Shown here one piece after another: positions 20,201 to 25,288 of a stretch of DNA of 38,309 nucleotides. Origin of the DNA: Candidatus Wildermuthbacteria bacterium RIFOXYD1_FULL_50_12 (GTDB lineage Bacteria > Patescibacteriota > Minisyncoccia > Minisyncoccales > UBA10102); the NCBI GenBank assembly GCA_001825035.1, contig MHUO01000009.1, positions 78,176 to 116,484 of the forward strand, written 5' to 3'. Position 1 is the stretch's first letter, and each line of letters begins with the position of its first letter. A program made the translations under genes and the position numbers. The notes under the pieces are model-generated. The model saw only the letters and a list, made by a program, of their open reading frames with translations. It was not told the DNA's origin and ran no database searches.

Positions 20201-20474
20201 GAATGATGTGGTAAATGGTATCGTCCACGCCGGGGCGCTTGTCCAGCATGCCTTCGCGCGCCACATACATTTCACATCCCAAAATGGGTTTTATGCTCCT
20301 CTCCTTTGCCTTTTTGTAAAATTCCACAGCGCCGTATAAGTTGCCGTGATCTGTCAGAGCCACGGAATCCATACCGAGCTCCTGCACCCTATCCAAAAGC
20401 TGGTCTATTTTGGGAAGACCGTCCAACAACGAGTAGTGCGAATGGATATGGAGATGAGTGAATTTTCCGGGCAT
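17253..20474 (-). CDS. dnaE: DNA polymerase III subunit alpha
   Basis: The 1073-residue product is the replicative polymerase of the DnaE1 type. It begins with a PHP domain (HLHIHSHYSLLDGLPK), has the palm motif with RPDIDLDFADTRRDEVIEYV carrying catalytic aspartates, VGPGRGSAAGSLVAYLL, a helix-hairpin-helix region (GYSLAQSLEQV and SYGFNRSHAACYATIAYQTAWL) and a C-terminal OB fold (about 980-1060, RIGGIISSVKRIVTKAGKPM). It is a little shorter than the E. coli protein (1160), missing mainly the end. Epsilon is not encoded nearby. The start at 20474 is six bases after a -10 box and is divergent from rnhB. Confidence 0.96.
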   Translation of the reverse strand: MPGKFTHLHIHSHYSLLDGLPKIDQLLDRVQELGMDSVALTDHGNLYGAVEFYKKAKERSIKPILGCEMYVAREGMLDKRPGVDDTIYHIILLVKNAQGYKNLIKLLTRAHLEGFYYKPRVDETLLAKHAEGLIALSACLAGKISQLILANKMEEARNAALNYEKMFGRGNFYLELQRHPNISEQTKVNGVLLEISKTTGIPVVATADSHYLRKEDAEAQDVLMLINTNAKRDDPERLSMKGEDFSLKSAQEMTELFSDIPEALENTQKIAAACNAELELHKNLLPEFPLPEGKTADEYLRELCLAGLEAKPQYKDSKEARDRLGYELDVIRQTGFAAYFLIVQDFVNWAKQNRIVVGPGRGSAAGSLVAYLLKITNVDPLRYNLLFERFLNPERVSRPDIDLDFADTRRDEVIEYVAQKYGRDRVAQIITFGTMASRAVVRDVGRALGYEYGYCDRVAKLIPFGYSLAQSLEQVDDFRQLYESDEQAKRLIDLGKKLEGVARHASTHACGVVISSDPLDERVPLQHPTQNDVSIVTQYEMHSVEDIGLLKMDFLGLKNLTIIEETLKRIYAIHGKNIDIDAVPLDDPKVYTLLRQGDTTGVFQLESGGMRRYLRELKPSAFEDIIAMVALYRPGPMELIPDYIARKAGKKEIVYLHPKLEPILRNTYGIAVYQEQILQVARDLAGFSYGEADILRKAIGKKIKGLLEEQKAKFVERAIANGTSKKIAEKVFDFIEPFASYGFNRSHAACYATIAYQTAWLKANYPLEFMSALLTSERADVERTAFLIEETRKMGIEVLPPDVNESFAFFSVVPEKKQIRFGLLAIKNVGEGIVASIIQERKEHGPYLSIHDFVSRVATKDLNKKSMESMIKAGVFDQFGERNQLLHNMERLLGIARENQKNKTNGQKGLFDAHFAPSEKTSFALEAAEPAKETEMLSWEKELLGLYVTSHPLKGIKNILESRALAIRSLEEAVQEIHNTRYKFQFSRQRERLRIGGIISSVKRIVTKAGKPMLFMRVEDLTDRIEVVVFPSVIERYPSALQENKIVFITGRLDHRGGEKKFLAEEIEEILTA

Positions 20475-20480
20475 TACTCA

Positions 20481-20509
20481 ATTCTATCTCTTTTGCTACA
20501 ATATCTCAA
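20481..20509 (-). promoter_or_regulatory. Leaderless promoter of dnaE
   Basis: On the minus strand TTGAGA (20504-20509) and TAGAAT (20481-20486) are 17 bases apart, and six bases separate the -10 box from the ATG. The -35 box reaches the first base of the rnhB start codon. Confidence 0.65.
20497..20502 (+). promoter_or_regulatory. Leaderless promoter of rnhB
   Basis: TACAAT, preceded by TGC (extended -10), ends six bases before the ATG at 20509. The -35 region is weak (TACTCA at 20474-20479). Confidence 0.6.
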
Positions 20510-21114
20510 TGCAGAAAATCGTCATAGGCATTGACGAAGTCGGAAGGGGCAGTTTGGCAGGACCGGTAGTGGCAGCCGCTTTTTGTATGGTGGGAAAGCC
20601 GCGGCTGCGCGCGATAGGGGATTTTGATTCCAAAAAACTTACGCCCAGATGGCGCGAAGATCTATACGAGATCCTTACTCGCCACCCGGATGTTGAATGG
20701 GGGATAGGGAAAGTTTCGGAAAGACAGATAGACAGGATAAACATTCTTCAAGCAACACGCCTTGCCATGCGCAAAGCATTCTTATCGCTGAGGCGCAAAC
20801 TCGTCAAAAGGGAAGTGAAGCCATCCCTTGTCATCGTAGATGGCCGTACGCTCCTTGACATCCCCGTTCCCCAAAGAGCACTCCCGCACGCAGACGCCAC
20901 GATATTTTTCTGCATGGCTTCATCCATCATTGCGAAGGTCACCCGCGACCGGCTTATGACGCGCTATCACAAGAAATATCCAAGGTACGGCTTTAACCGC
21001 CACAAAGGGTATGGAACGCCATACCATCTCCAGGCCCTCAAAAAATACGGCCCCTGCTCCATTCATCGGCTCTCTTTTACCCCTTGCAAACAAATGCAGG
21101 GAGTGATAAAGTAG
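20509..21114 (+). CDS. rnhB: Ribonuclease HII
   Basis: The 201-residue product has the RNase HII motifs: GIDEVGRGSLAGPVVAAA with the DE pair, DFDSKKLTP, a VDGR strand, and ASSIIAKVTRDRLM, followed by YGFNRHKGYGTPYHL and a GPCSIHR ending. It cuts RNA in RNA-DNA hybrids, including single ribonucleotides in DNA. ATG 20509 is used instead of the in-frame codon at 20458 because it opens the conserved strand and follows the -10 box; the extra residues of the longer form overlap dnaE and are not RNase HII-like. It starts a co-directional run of rnhB-rpmF-nusB-rnc-rpsP. Confidence 0.94.
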   Translation: MQKIVIGIDEVGRGSLAGPVVAAAFCMVGKPRLRAIGDFDSKKLTPRWREDLYEILTRHPDVEWGIGKVSERQIDRINILQATRLAMRKAFLSLRRKLVKREVKPSLVIVDGRTLLDIPVPQRALPHADATIFFCMASSIIAKVTRDRLMTRYHKKYPRYGFNRHKGYGTPYHLQALKKYGPCSIHRLSFTPCKQMQGVIK

Positions 21115-21120
21115 GGAATC

Positions 21121-21411
21121 ATGGCAGTACCAAAGTGGCATCGGTCAAAGTCACGACAAGGGCAGAGAAGGATGCACATCTTCCTCAAAAGTCCCCGGCT
21201 GGCGGCTTGCAAAAAGTGCGGCAAGCCGGTTTTACCGCATACGCTTTGCGAGAACTGCGGAACATACCGCGGCAAGGAATTTATTGATGTGCTCGCCAAA
21301 CTCACAAAAAAAGAACGCAAACAAAAAGAAAAAGAATTGGCGGCGCAGGAAGCAGCCGCTCCGAGCGCGTCTAAAGAATTAAGTCCGGAGGCATTATCAA
21401 AAAATGGCTAG
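21121..21411 (+). CDS. rpmF: Large ribosomal subunit protein L32, with C-terminal extension
   Basis: The product opens MAVPKWHRSKSRQGQRR, the L32 start, and carries the zinc pair CKKCGKPVLPH and CENCGTYRGKE. L32 is normally about 55-60 residues; this one has 96, the extra part (about 58-96) being a charged KKERKQKEKE helix followed by an alanine-rich tail. It overlaps nusB by eight bases and starts six bases after rnhB. Confidence 0.93.
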   Translation: MAVPKWHRSKSRQGQRRMHIFLKSPRLAACKKCGKPVLPHTLCENCGTYRGKEFIDVLAKLTKKERKQKEKELAAQEAAAPSASKELSPEALSKNG

Positions 21412-21865
21412 TCGGCACCTCGCGCGTTCCATCGCGATGCAGTCCCTCTACGAATGGGATTTTTACAACAAGCAGACAGATCTATCTACTATCGTGGAAC
21501 GCAACATCAAAGAATTCGGCCCGGGACTGGAAGAAGGGAACAAGGACTTTGTGCGGCGCCTTGCCTCGGGCGTGAGCGAAAATCTGCAGTCGCTGAACGC
21601 CATTATTGAGAAAGCAGCTCCCGAATGGCCTCTAGGGCAAATTACCCTTGTGGATCGCAACGTCTTGCGCCTCGGTCTCTATGAGCTTATCTACGGCAAC
21701 AAAGAAGAGGTTCCTCCAAAAGTGGCAATCAACGAATCCATAGAGCTTGCCAAGAATTTCAGCGGCGAATCGTCTGGAAAATTTGTGAACGGCGTGCTCG
21801 GCACTGTGTTTAGAGAGTTAGAAACAACCGTAGCAGAAAACGATGGAGAACCTCACAAAGCTTGA
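21404..21865 (+). CDS. nusB: Transcription antitermination protein NusB
   Basis: The 153-residue all-helical product shows ARSIAMQSLYEWDF at the N-terminus and LGLYELIYGNKEEVPPKVAI followed by NESIELAKNFSGESSGKFVN and GVLGTVFRE at the C-terminus, the NusB signatures. It binds boxA RNA with S10 during rRNA transcription. GGAGG lies about 14 bases before the ATG, inside rpmF. It overlaps rnc by 23 bases in another frame. Confidence 0.94.
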   Translation: MASRHLARSIAMQSLYEWDFYNKQTDLSTIVERNIKEFGPGLEEGNKDFVRRLASGVSENLQSLNAIIEKAAPEWPLGQITLVDRNVLRLGLYELIYGNKEEVPPKVAINESIELAKNFSGESSGKFVNGVLGTVFRELETTVAENDGEPHKA

Positions 21866-22535
21866 AAACACGCTCATCATTTCCTTCCGCAGCAAATCCC
21901 TTTTACAGCAAGCGTTCGTTCATCGCTCCTATCTTAATGAAAATCGGGACCTTCATCTTGAGCACAACGAGCGCTTGGAATTTCTGGGGGATGCAGTGCT
22001 GGAACTCGTGGTTACCGAGCATTTATACCGGGAATATCCCGACAGAACCGAGGGTGAACTCACCGCATGGCGGGCGGCTCTCGTAAACAGCAAACGGCTC
22101 TCCTCCATTGGCCGCGAATTGCACTTCAACACCTATTTAATGCTCTCCCGCGGGGAAGCCAAAGAAGAGGGCAAGGCGAGAGATTATATTCTTGCAAATA
22201 CAGTAGAGGCCTTCATCGGAGCTCTATATCTTGACCAGGGCTTGAAATTTGCCGAAAAATTTATTACAACATATATACTCTCCAAGCTTCCAGAAGTCCT
22301 GCAAGATAAGCTCTTTGTGGACTCTAAATCCCGCTTTCAGGAGCTTGCGCAGGAAAAAGAAGGCATTACCCCCACATACATCGTGCTGAAGGAATGGGGG
22401 CCCGATCACGCCAAGCATTTCCGCATTGGGGTATATCTTGAAAAAGAGCTTGCGGCAGAAGGGGAGGGTTCTTCTAAACAAGAAGCAGAACAGGAAGCCG
22501 CCAAAAACGCCCTCACGGAAAAAAATTGGGAATAA
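21843..22535 (+). CDS. rnc: Ribonuclease III
   Basis: The 230-residue product has the endonuclease signature HNERLEFLGDAVLELV, the second acidic cluster in ANTVEAFIGALYLDQG, and a C-terminal double-stranded RNA-binding domain (about 150-228, SRFQELAQEKEGITPTYIVL and AAEGEGSSKQEAEQEAAK). It processes rRNA precursors and other duplex RNAs. ATG 21843 lies inside nusB; the start is supported by the following helical LENTLIISFRSKSLLQQAFV, which is the family's beginning. A 17-bp perfect hairpin about 500 bases downstream would be a candidate substrate. Confidence 0.95.
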   Translation: MENLTKLENTLIISFRSKSLLQQAFVHRSYLNENRDLHLEHNERLEFLGDAVLELVVTEHLYREYPDRTEGELTAWRAALVNSKRLSSIGRELHFNTYLMLSRGEAKEEGKARDYILANTVEAFIGALYLDQGLKFAEKFITTYILSKLPEVLQDKLFVDSKSRFQELAQEKEGITPTYIVLKEWGPDHAKHFRIGVYLEKELAAEGEGSSKQEAEQEAAKNALTEKNWE

Positions 22536-22539
22536 AATT

Positions 22540-22980
22540 ATGCTTACGATTCGACTTTTCAGAGTAGGAAGAAAAAATCAACCGGCGTTTAAGATAGTGG
22601 TTACCGATAAAAGAAAATCCTCCACAAGAGGGCGTTTTGTGGAAGAGGTTGGGGTGTACAATCCCTTAACCAAGCAGCGCAATCTTAAGGGAGACCGCGT
22701 AAAATACTGGATATCGGTTGGTGCCAAACCTTCTCCCACGGTGCACAACATGCTCGTGGCAGATAAAATTGTGGAGGGTGCCAAAATCGCAAAACATAAA
22801 CTTCCCAAGAAAACCTCTGAAGGTGTCGCTCCTAAAGTAGCTGCCGTAGTGCCAGAACCCTCTCAAGCTGCTCCTGCGACAACGGAAGTCCCAGCCTCGC
22901 CATCAGGCGGGCAAGCCGAACCCGCCAAAAACCCGCCAGAGGCGGGTAATAAGGCGGGCGAGGAGCCCAAACAGCCATAA
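22540..22980 (+). CDS. rpsP: Small ribosomal subunit protein S16 with a long low-complexity tail
   Basis: The first 85 residues match S16: MLTIRLFRVGRKNQPAFKIV, RFVEEVGVYNPLT and KYWISVGAKPSPTVHNML. S16 usually has 80-90 residues; here a Pro/Ala/Glu-rich tail continues to 146. Part of the tail is encoded by GC-rich palindromes (ACCCGCC at 22931-22937 with GGCGGGT at 22941-22947). The start follows rnc by four bases. In most bacteria rimM, trmD and rplS follow; here khpA and trmD are present downstream but rimM and rplS are not in the window. Confidence 0.94.
   Translation: MLTIRLFRVGRKNQPAFKIVVTDKRKSSTRGRFVEEVGVYNPLTKQRNLKGDRVKYWISVGAKPSPTVHNMLVADKIVEGAKIAKHKLPKKTSEGVAPKVAAVVPEPSQAAPATTEVPASPSGGQAEPAKNPPEAGNKAGEEPKQP
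22903..22963. repeat. GC-rich palindromic segment in the rpsP tail
   Basis: Repeated CCCGCC/GGCGGG words; the central ACCCGCC-AGA-GGCGGGT (22931-22947) is a perfect stem-loop. It encodes the GGQAEPAKNPPEAGNKAGEE-like tail. Confidence 0.55.
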
Positions 22981-22984
22981 GGAC

Positions 22985-23012
22985 TTGACAAGGCGGTGTG
23001 CGATGATAAACT
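22985..23012 (+). promoter_or_regulatory. Probable promoter inside the rpsP-khpA island
   Basis: TTGACA (22985-22990) is followed by several -10 candidates: TAAACT (23007-23012, 16-base spacer) fits the spacing, while the better TATAAT (23015-23020) lies 24 bases away. Transcription to the right into the inverted repeat is likely, but the exact -10 box is unsure. Confidence 0.45.
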
Positions 23013-23020
23013 ATTATAAT

Positions 23021-23209
23021 TTTTACAGCATACGCACCTTCAAACGTGATGCGAAAACGGGGATGGGATTGACGAGGACCACTAACTCTTCTGCAATCCC
23101 ATCCCCGTTTCGTACCACAATCCAGCAACGGGGAAGAAAGGAGGCCCAAATTGAACGTTTAATAAGGCAACCCTAAAGTCTTAATATGATATCTTAACGG
23201 GAGGCTACC
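23021..23209 (+). ncRNA. Candidate structured RNA / long leader with a 17-bp perfect hairpin
   Basis: AAACGGGGATGGGATTG (23055-23071) is the exact reverse complement of 23094-23110, with a 22-base loop between them. A promoter-like sequence precedes it. Downstream is a perfect ribosome site (AAAGGAGG) followed after six bases by TTG and a stop three codons later, which could be a minimal leader peptide, and then the ribosome site of the 50-residue ORF. No T tract follows the hairpin, so it is not a simple terminator. It may be a regulatory leader, a small RNA, or an RNase III target. Confidence 0.4.
23055..23110. repeat. Perfect 17-bp inverted repeat
   Basis: Arms 23055-23071 and 23094-23110, no mismatches, 22-base spacer. 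It is unlike the shorter CCTGCC-type palindromes elsewhere in the window. Confidence 0.9.
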
Positions 23210-23362
23210 GTGACACATAGCGCCCGGAGACTTTCGGAGATTGCGCGGATGTTCCCATCCGCGCTGCACCCCAACCTCAAGCATCACGTTCCGCCCCCGC
23301 CTCCTCCGCCCCCCCCGACCCCCCCGACCCCCAAATTGGTCGAGGAGAAGCGGCAGAGCTAG
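23210..23362 (+). CDS. Small proline-rich protein, 50 residues
   Basis: A GTG start lies five bases after GGGAGG (23199-23204). The product begins THSARRLSEIARMFPSALHP, continues with an uninterrupted run of nine prolines and a TPPTPK extension, and ends KLVEEKRQS. Not recognised. A long polyproline run needs EF-P for translation and could make expression sensitive to it. Support: ribosome site, a strong terminator 25 bases after the stop, and a position after a promoter and a structured leader. Against: short, low-complexity, GC-rich sequence with C homopolymers, where a base-count error would shift the frame. Confidence 0.5.
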   Translation: MTHSARRLSEIARMFPSALHPNLKHHVPPPPPPPPPTPPTPKLVEEKRQS

Positions 23363-23386
23363 CCCCCCGCGCTGAATCCAACCAAC

Positions 23387-23424
23387 AACCCCTCGGATTG
23401 TGGTACGTCCGAGGGGTTCCTATT
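23387..23424 (+). terminator. Intrinsic terminator after the proline-rich ORF
   Basis: AACCCCTCGGA (23387-23397) and TCCGAGGGGTT (23408-23418) pair perfectly over 11 bp around a 10-base loop; the tail CCTATTT is only moderately T-rich. Confidence 0.75.
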
Positions 23425-23484
23425 TGCACGCGTCCTCTCTGTGAATCTCTGCCAGGAAACAAACCTGGAGTACAAAAAGGAGAA

Positions 23485-23518
23485 GGGCAGGCCCGCGCGG
23501 TCTGCCCCTCATTAATTT
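23485..23518 (+). terminator. Second hairpin terminator before khpA
   Basis: GGGCAGGCC (23485-23493) and GGTCTGCCC (23499-23507) form a 9-bp stem with one G-U pair and a CGCGC loop, followed by a T-rich tract. Between the two terminators (23419-23484) only a small CCAGG/CCTGG hairpin (23452-23468) is seen; no gene is supported there, so this may be a back-up terminator. Confidence 0.6.
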
Positions 23519-23525
23519 CTTGGGG

Positions 23526-23554
23526 TTGACAAATCTCGCTCACAGAAATACCAT
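23526..23554 (+). promoter_or_regulatory. Promoter of khpA
   Basis: TTGACA (23526-23531) and TACCAT (23549-23554) are 17 bases apart, leaving a leader of about 55 bases. Confidence 0.6.
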
Positions 23555-23615
23555 AAAAAGAGCTGAAAAGGTCGAGAATCATAGATGGATACTTACACAC
23601 GGAATTCAGAATTCA

Positions 23616-23924
23616 ATGGCAGAAGAGACACCTCAATACCAAGAGCTTCTTGAATACATCGTGAAGGCGTTGGTGGATAATCCAAACGATGTAAAAATAG
23701 AACGCAGGGTAGACGAAATGGGCGTGTTGCTTTCCTTGAAAGTGCACGCTCAGGACATGGGTCAGATTGTCGGCCGCCAAGGTTCCACCGCGAGAGCGAT
23801 TCGGACCTTGATCCGCATCGCAGGACTGAAGGCTCACGCAAGAGTAAATCTCAAAATTGAAGAGCCCGAAGGCGGACGCGGTCCCCGAAAAAGCGAGACA
23901 TCTCTCGGGGATTTGAATCTCTAA
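23616..23924 (+). CDS. khpA: KH-domain RNA-binding protein KhpA
   Basis: The 102-residue product has a single KH domain: LEYIVKALVDNPNDVKIERR, then the GxxG loop in IVGRQGSTARAIRTLIRIAG. KhpA (YlqC family) binds RNA, often with KhpB, and usually lies between rpsP and rimM/trmD, as here. It is slightly longer than usual (about 76-85) because of the charged tail. ATG 23616 is chosen although no Shine-Dalgarno precedes it; the longer in-frame reading from 23520 would start upstream of the promoter. Confidence 0.9.
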   Translation: MAEETPQYQELLEYIVKALVDNPNDVKIERRVDEMGVLLSLKVHAQDMGQIVGRQGSTARAIRTLIRIAGLKAHARVNLKIEEPEGGRGPRKSETSLGDLNL

Positions 23925-23934
23925 AAAATCAACC

Positions 23935-23962
23935 TTGAAATCCGCAAGAACGGTGTTACCAT
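23935..23962 (+). promoter_or_regulatory. Possible promoter of trmD
   Basis: TTGAAA (23935-23940) and TACCAT (23957-23962), 16-base spacer. The -10 box overlaps the first arm of the khpA terminator, so a transcript starting here would escape that hairpin. Confidence 0.4.
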
Positions 23963-23983
23963 AGGGTAATACCGTTTTTGTTT
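23949..23983 (+). terminator. Intrinsic terminator after khpA
   Basis: AACGGTGTTACC (23949-23960) and GGTAATACCGTT (23965-23976) form a 12-bp stem with one G-U pair and a four-base loop, followed by TTTGTTT. Confidence 0.7.
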
Positions 23984-24006
23984 ATCCTGAGCGAAGTCGG
24001 AGGACT
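23983..24006. repeat. Intergenic CCTGAGCGAAGTCGGAGGA element providing the trmD ribosome site
   Basis: The sequence TCCTGAGCGAAGTCGGAGGA (23985-24004) resembles a short repeat common between genes in Parcubacteria; its TCC and GGA ends pair. Its last part, CGGAGGA, lies at the correct distance to act as Shine-Dalgarno for trmD. A related, reversed version occurs in the rplJ leader near 28122. Confidence 0.45.
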
Positions 24007-24666
24007 ATGCGATTTGATATCATTACCATCTTTCCCGAAATCTTTGACTCGTATTTTCAAGAGTCGCTTTTGAAGCGGGCTCGCACGAAAAAGCTTATTG
24101 ACATTCGCGTACATAATTTGCGCAATTGGGCGCGCGACTCCCACCAAACCGTAGACGACAAACCATTTGGAGGAGGATTGGGAATGGTGATGAAAATTGA
24201 ACCAATTTCTAAAGCGGTTCAGGAGTTGAAAGAAAAAAGGGCAAAGAGCAAGGTTATTTTATTTACTCCAAGAGGAAAAAAGTTTAACCAGCGAAGGGCG
24301 CAAGAGTACGCAAATCTCGACCAGCTCATCATGATTTGCGGAAGATATGAAGGAGTGGACGAACGAATAGGGAAGTATATCGCAGACGAACAGATATCAA
24401 TAGGGAATTATGATTTGATGGGCGGGGAACTTCCGGCCATGATCGTGGCGGAAACCGTGGCGCGATTGATCCCGGGAGTAATTGGGAAAAAAGAATTTCT
24501 CCAAGAGCGCGTGAAAGAAGGAGGGTTTATGGAGTATCCTCAATACACGCGCCCTGAGGTTTTCGAGATTGAAGGAAAGATGCGCAGTGTCCCCAAAATT
24601 CTTCTGTCGGGCGATCACAAAAAAATTGCGGCGTGGCGGACAAAACACGGAAAGCTCATTACGTGA
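24007..24666 (+). CDS. trmD: tRNA (guanine-N1)-methyltransferase
   Basis: The 219-residue product starts MRFDIITIFPEIFDSYFQES and contains DDKPFGGGLGMVMKIEPI, the trefoil-knot SAM-binding part MICGRYEGVDERI and SIGNYDLMGGELPAM, and RPEVFEIEGKMRSVPKILLSG. It methylates G37 in tRNAs reading CNN codons and prevents frameshifting. Length is at the short end of the family (about 220-250). rplS and rimM, usual neighbours, are absent. Confidence 0.96.
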   Translation: MRFDIITIFPEIFDSYFQESLLKRARTKKLIDIRVHNLRNWARDSHQTVDDKPFGGGLGMVMKIEPISKAVQELKEKRAKSKVILFTPRGKKFNQRRAQEYANLDQLIMICGRYEGVDERIGKYIADEQISIGNYDLMGGELPAMIVAETVARLIPGVIGKKEFLQERVKEGGFMEYPQYTRPEVFEIEGKMRSVPKILLSGDHKKIAAWRTKHGKLIT

Positions 24667-24667
24667 A

Positions 24668-24696
24668 TTGAAAAATGAGGAGGAATGTGGTATAAG
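24668..24696 (+). promoter_or_regulatory. Promoter of the tRNA-Tyr / tRNA-Thr / rpmG / tRNA-Trp unit
   Basis: TTGAAA (24668-24673) and TATAAG (24691-24696) are 17 bases apart, with TGG before the -10 box. Confidence 0.6.
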
Positions 24697-24727
24697 AAGG
24701 TAGTCCTCCTATGTCAAGTTCGGAGGA

Positions 24728-24795
24728 CGCCTTCGCTCGCCTCGGCAATATAGCGGGCTACGCCCGCCGTAGCTCGTCGAAGGCGAGCGAAGGCG
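24728..24795. repeat. Long palindromic repeat abutting tRNA-Tyr
   Basis: CGCCTTCGCTCGCCT (24728-24742) is a perfect reverse complement of AGGCGAGCGAAGGCG (24781-24795). Between them lies an inner palindrome GCGGGCTACGCCCGC-like element (24753-24767). The right arm ends on the first base of tRNA-Tyr. Confidence 0.85.
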
Positions 24796-24877
24796 GGTCG
24801 GTGGCAGAGCGGTCAATTGCTCGTGGCTGTAAACCACGCGTCTTCGGACTTCGGGGGTTCGAATCCCTCCCGGCCCA
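24795..24877 (+). tRNA. tRNA-Tyr (anticodon GTA)
   Basis: The acceptor arms GGGTCGG (24795-24801) and CCGGCCC (24870-24876) pair, with discriminator A. The anticodon loop CTGTAAA gives GTA. The long variable arm (class II, as in bacterial tRNA-Tyr) and the GGTTCGAATCC T arm are present. CCA is not encoded. Confidence 0.93.
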
Positions 24878-24883
24878 CTTTAG

Positions 24884-24956
24884 GCCAATGTAGCTCAGTC
24901 GGCAGAGCAACTCCATGGTAAGGAGTAGGTCGCCGGTTCAATTCCGGCCATTGGCT
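24884..24956 (+). tRNA. tRNA-Thr (anticodon GGT)
   Basis: Acceptor arms GCCAATG (24884-24890) and CATTGGC (24949-24955) pair; the anticodon stem-loop ACTCCATGGTAAGGAGT gives GGT; the T arm GGTTCAATTCC is standard. Discriminator is T, CCA is not encoded. It lies six bases after tRNA-Tyr. Confidence 0.93.
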
Positions 24957-24978
24957 CAAGATAAGTTTTAAACAACAT

Positions 24979-25143
24979 ATGGCAGCGAAGAAAAAACCAT
25001 TTACAAAGTTCCAGTGCGGCACGTGCAAGGAGATCAATTACTTTATCAAGAAATCCAAGGCGGTAGCCGAGGTAAAGTTGGAATTGAAAAAGTTCTGCAA
25101 GCACTGCAAAAAACGCACCGCGCACAAGGAAACAAAAAAATAA
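24979..25143 (+). CDS. rpmG: Large ribosomal subunit protein L33
   Basis: The 54-residue product MAAKKKPFTKFQCGTCKEIN with the second zinc pair FCKHCKKRTAHKETKK matches L33 of the zinc-binding type. It is placed between tRNA-Thr and tRNA-Trp, as in many bacteria, where secE and nusG usually come next; here those two are in a separate transcript near 6000. No clear Shine-Dalgarno is seen before the ATG. Confidence 0.92.
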   Translation: MAAKKKPFTKFQCGTCKEINYFIKKSKAVAEVKLELKKFCKHCKKRTAHKETKK

Positions 25144-25145
25144 AT

Positions 25146-25220
25146 GGGGGCGTAGTGTCAGCGGTAGCACAACGGTCTCCAAAACCGTTAGCCCAAGTTC
25201 GAATCTTGGCGCCCCTGCCA
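25146..25220 (+). tRNA. tRNA-Trp (anticodon CCA)
   Basis: Acceptor GGGGGCG (25146-25152) pairs with CGCCCCT (25210-25216, one G-U). Anticodon stem ACGGT/ACCGT encloses the loop CTCCAAA (anticodon CCA). Discriminator G followed by an encoded CCA (25218-25220). Only three bases separate it from the rpmG stop codon. Confidence 0.93.
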
Positions 25221-25226
25221 AACATT

Positions 25227-25255
25227 TTGACTTTATGCAGCATATGTGGTATAAC
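25227..25255 (+). promoter_or_regulatory. Promoter of the half-size MFS gene
   Basis: TTGACT (25227-25232) and TATAAC (25250-25255), 17-base spacer. A good ribosome site AAGGAG (25278-25283) precedes the ATG. Confidence 0.65.
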
Positions 25256-25288
25256 GTTACTGCAGTACATTACAGATAAGGAGCAGAT

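Noticed and set aside
22985-23176. 63-codon ORF across the 17-bp inverted repeat
   Set aside because: Its start coincides with the promoter -35 box, it has no ribosome site, and the perfect hairpin better explains the sequence as RNA structure.
23442-23514. Short GTG ORF between the two terminators upstream of khpA
   Set aside because: No ribosome site, and its end runs through the terminator hairpin.
24728-24795. Mobile element or attachment site at tRNA-Tyr
   Set aside because: No integrase, no second copy of the tRNA end, and the element fits the short palindromic repeats of this genome.
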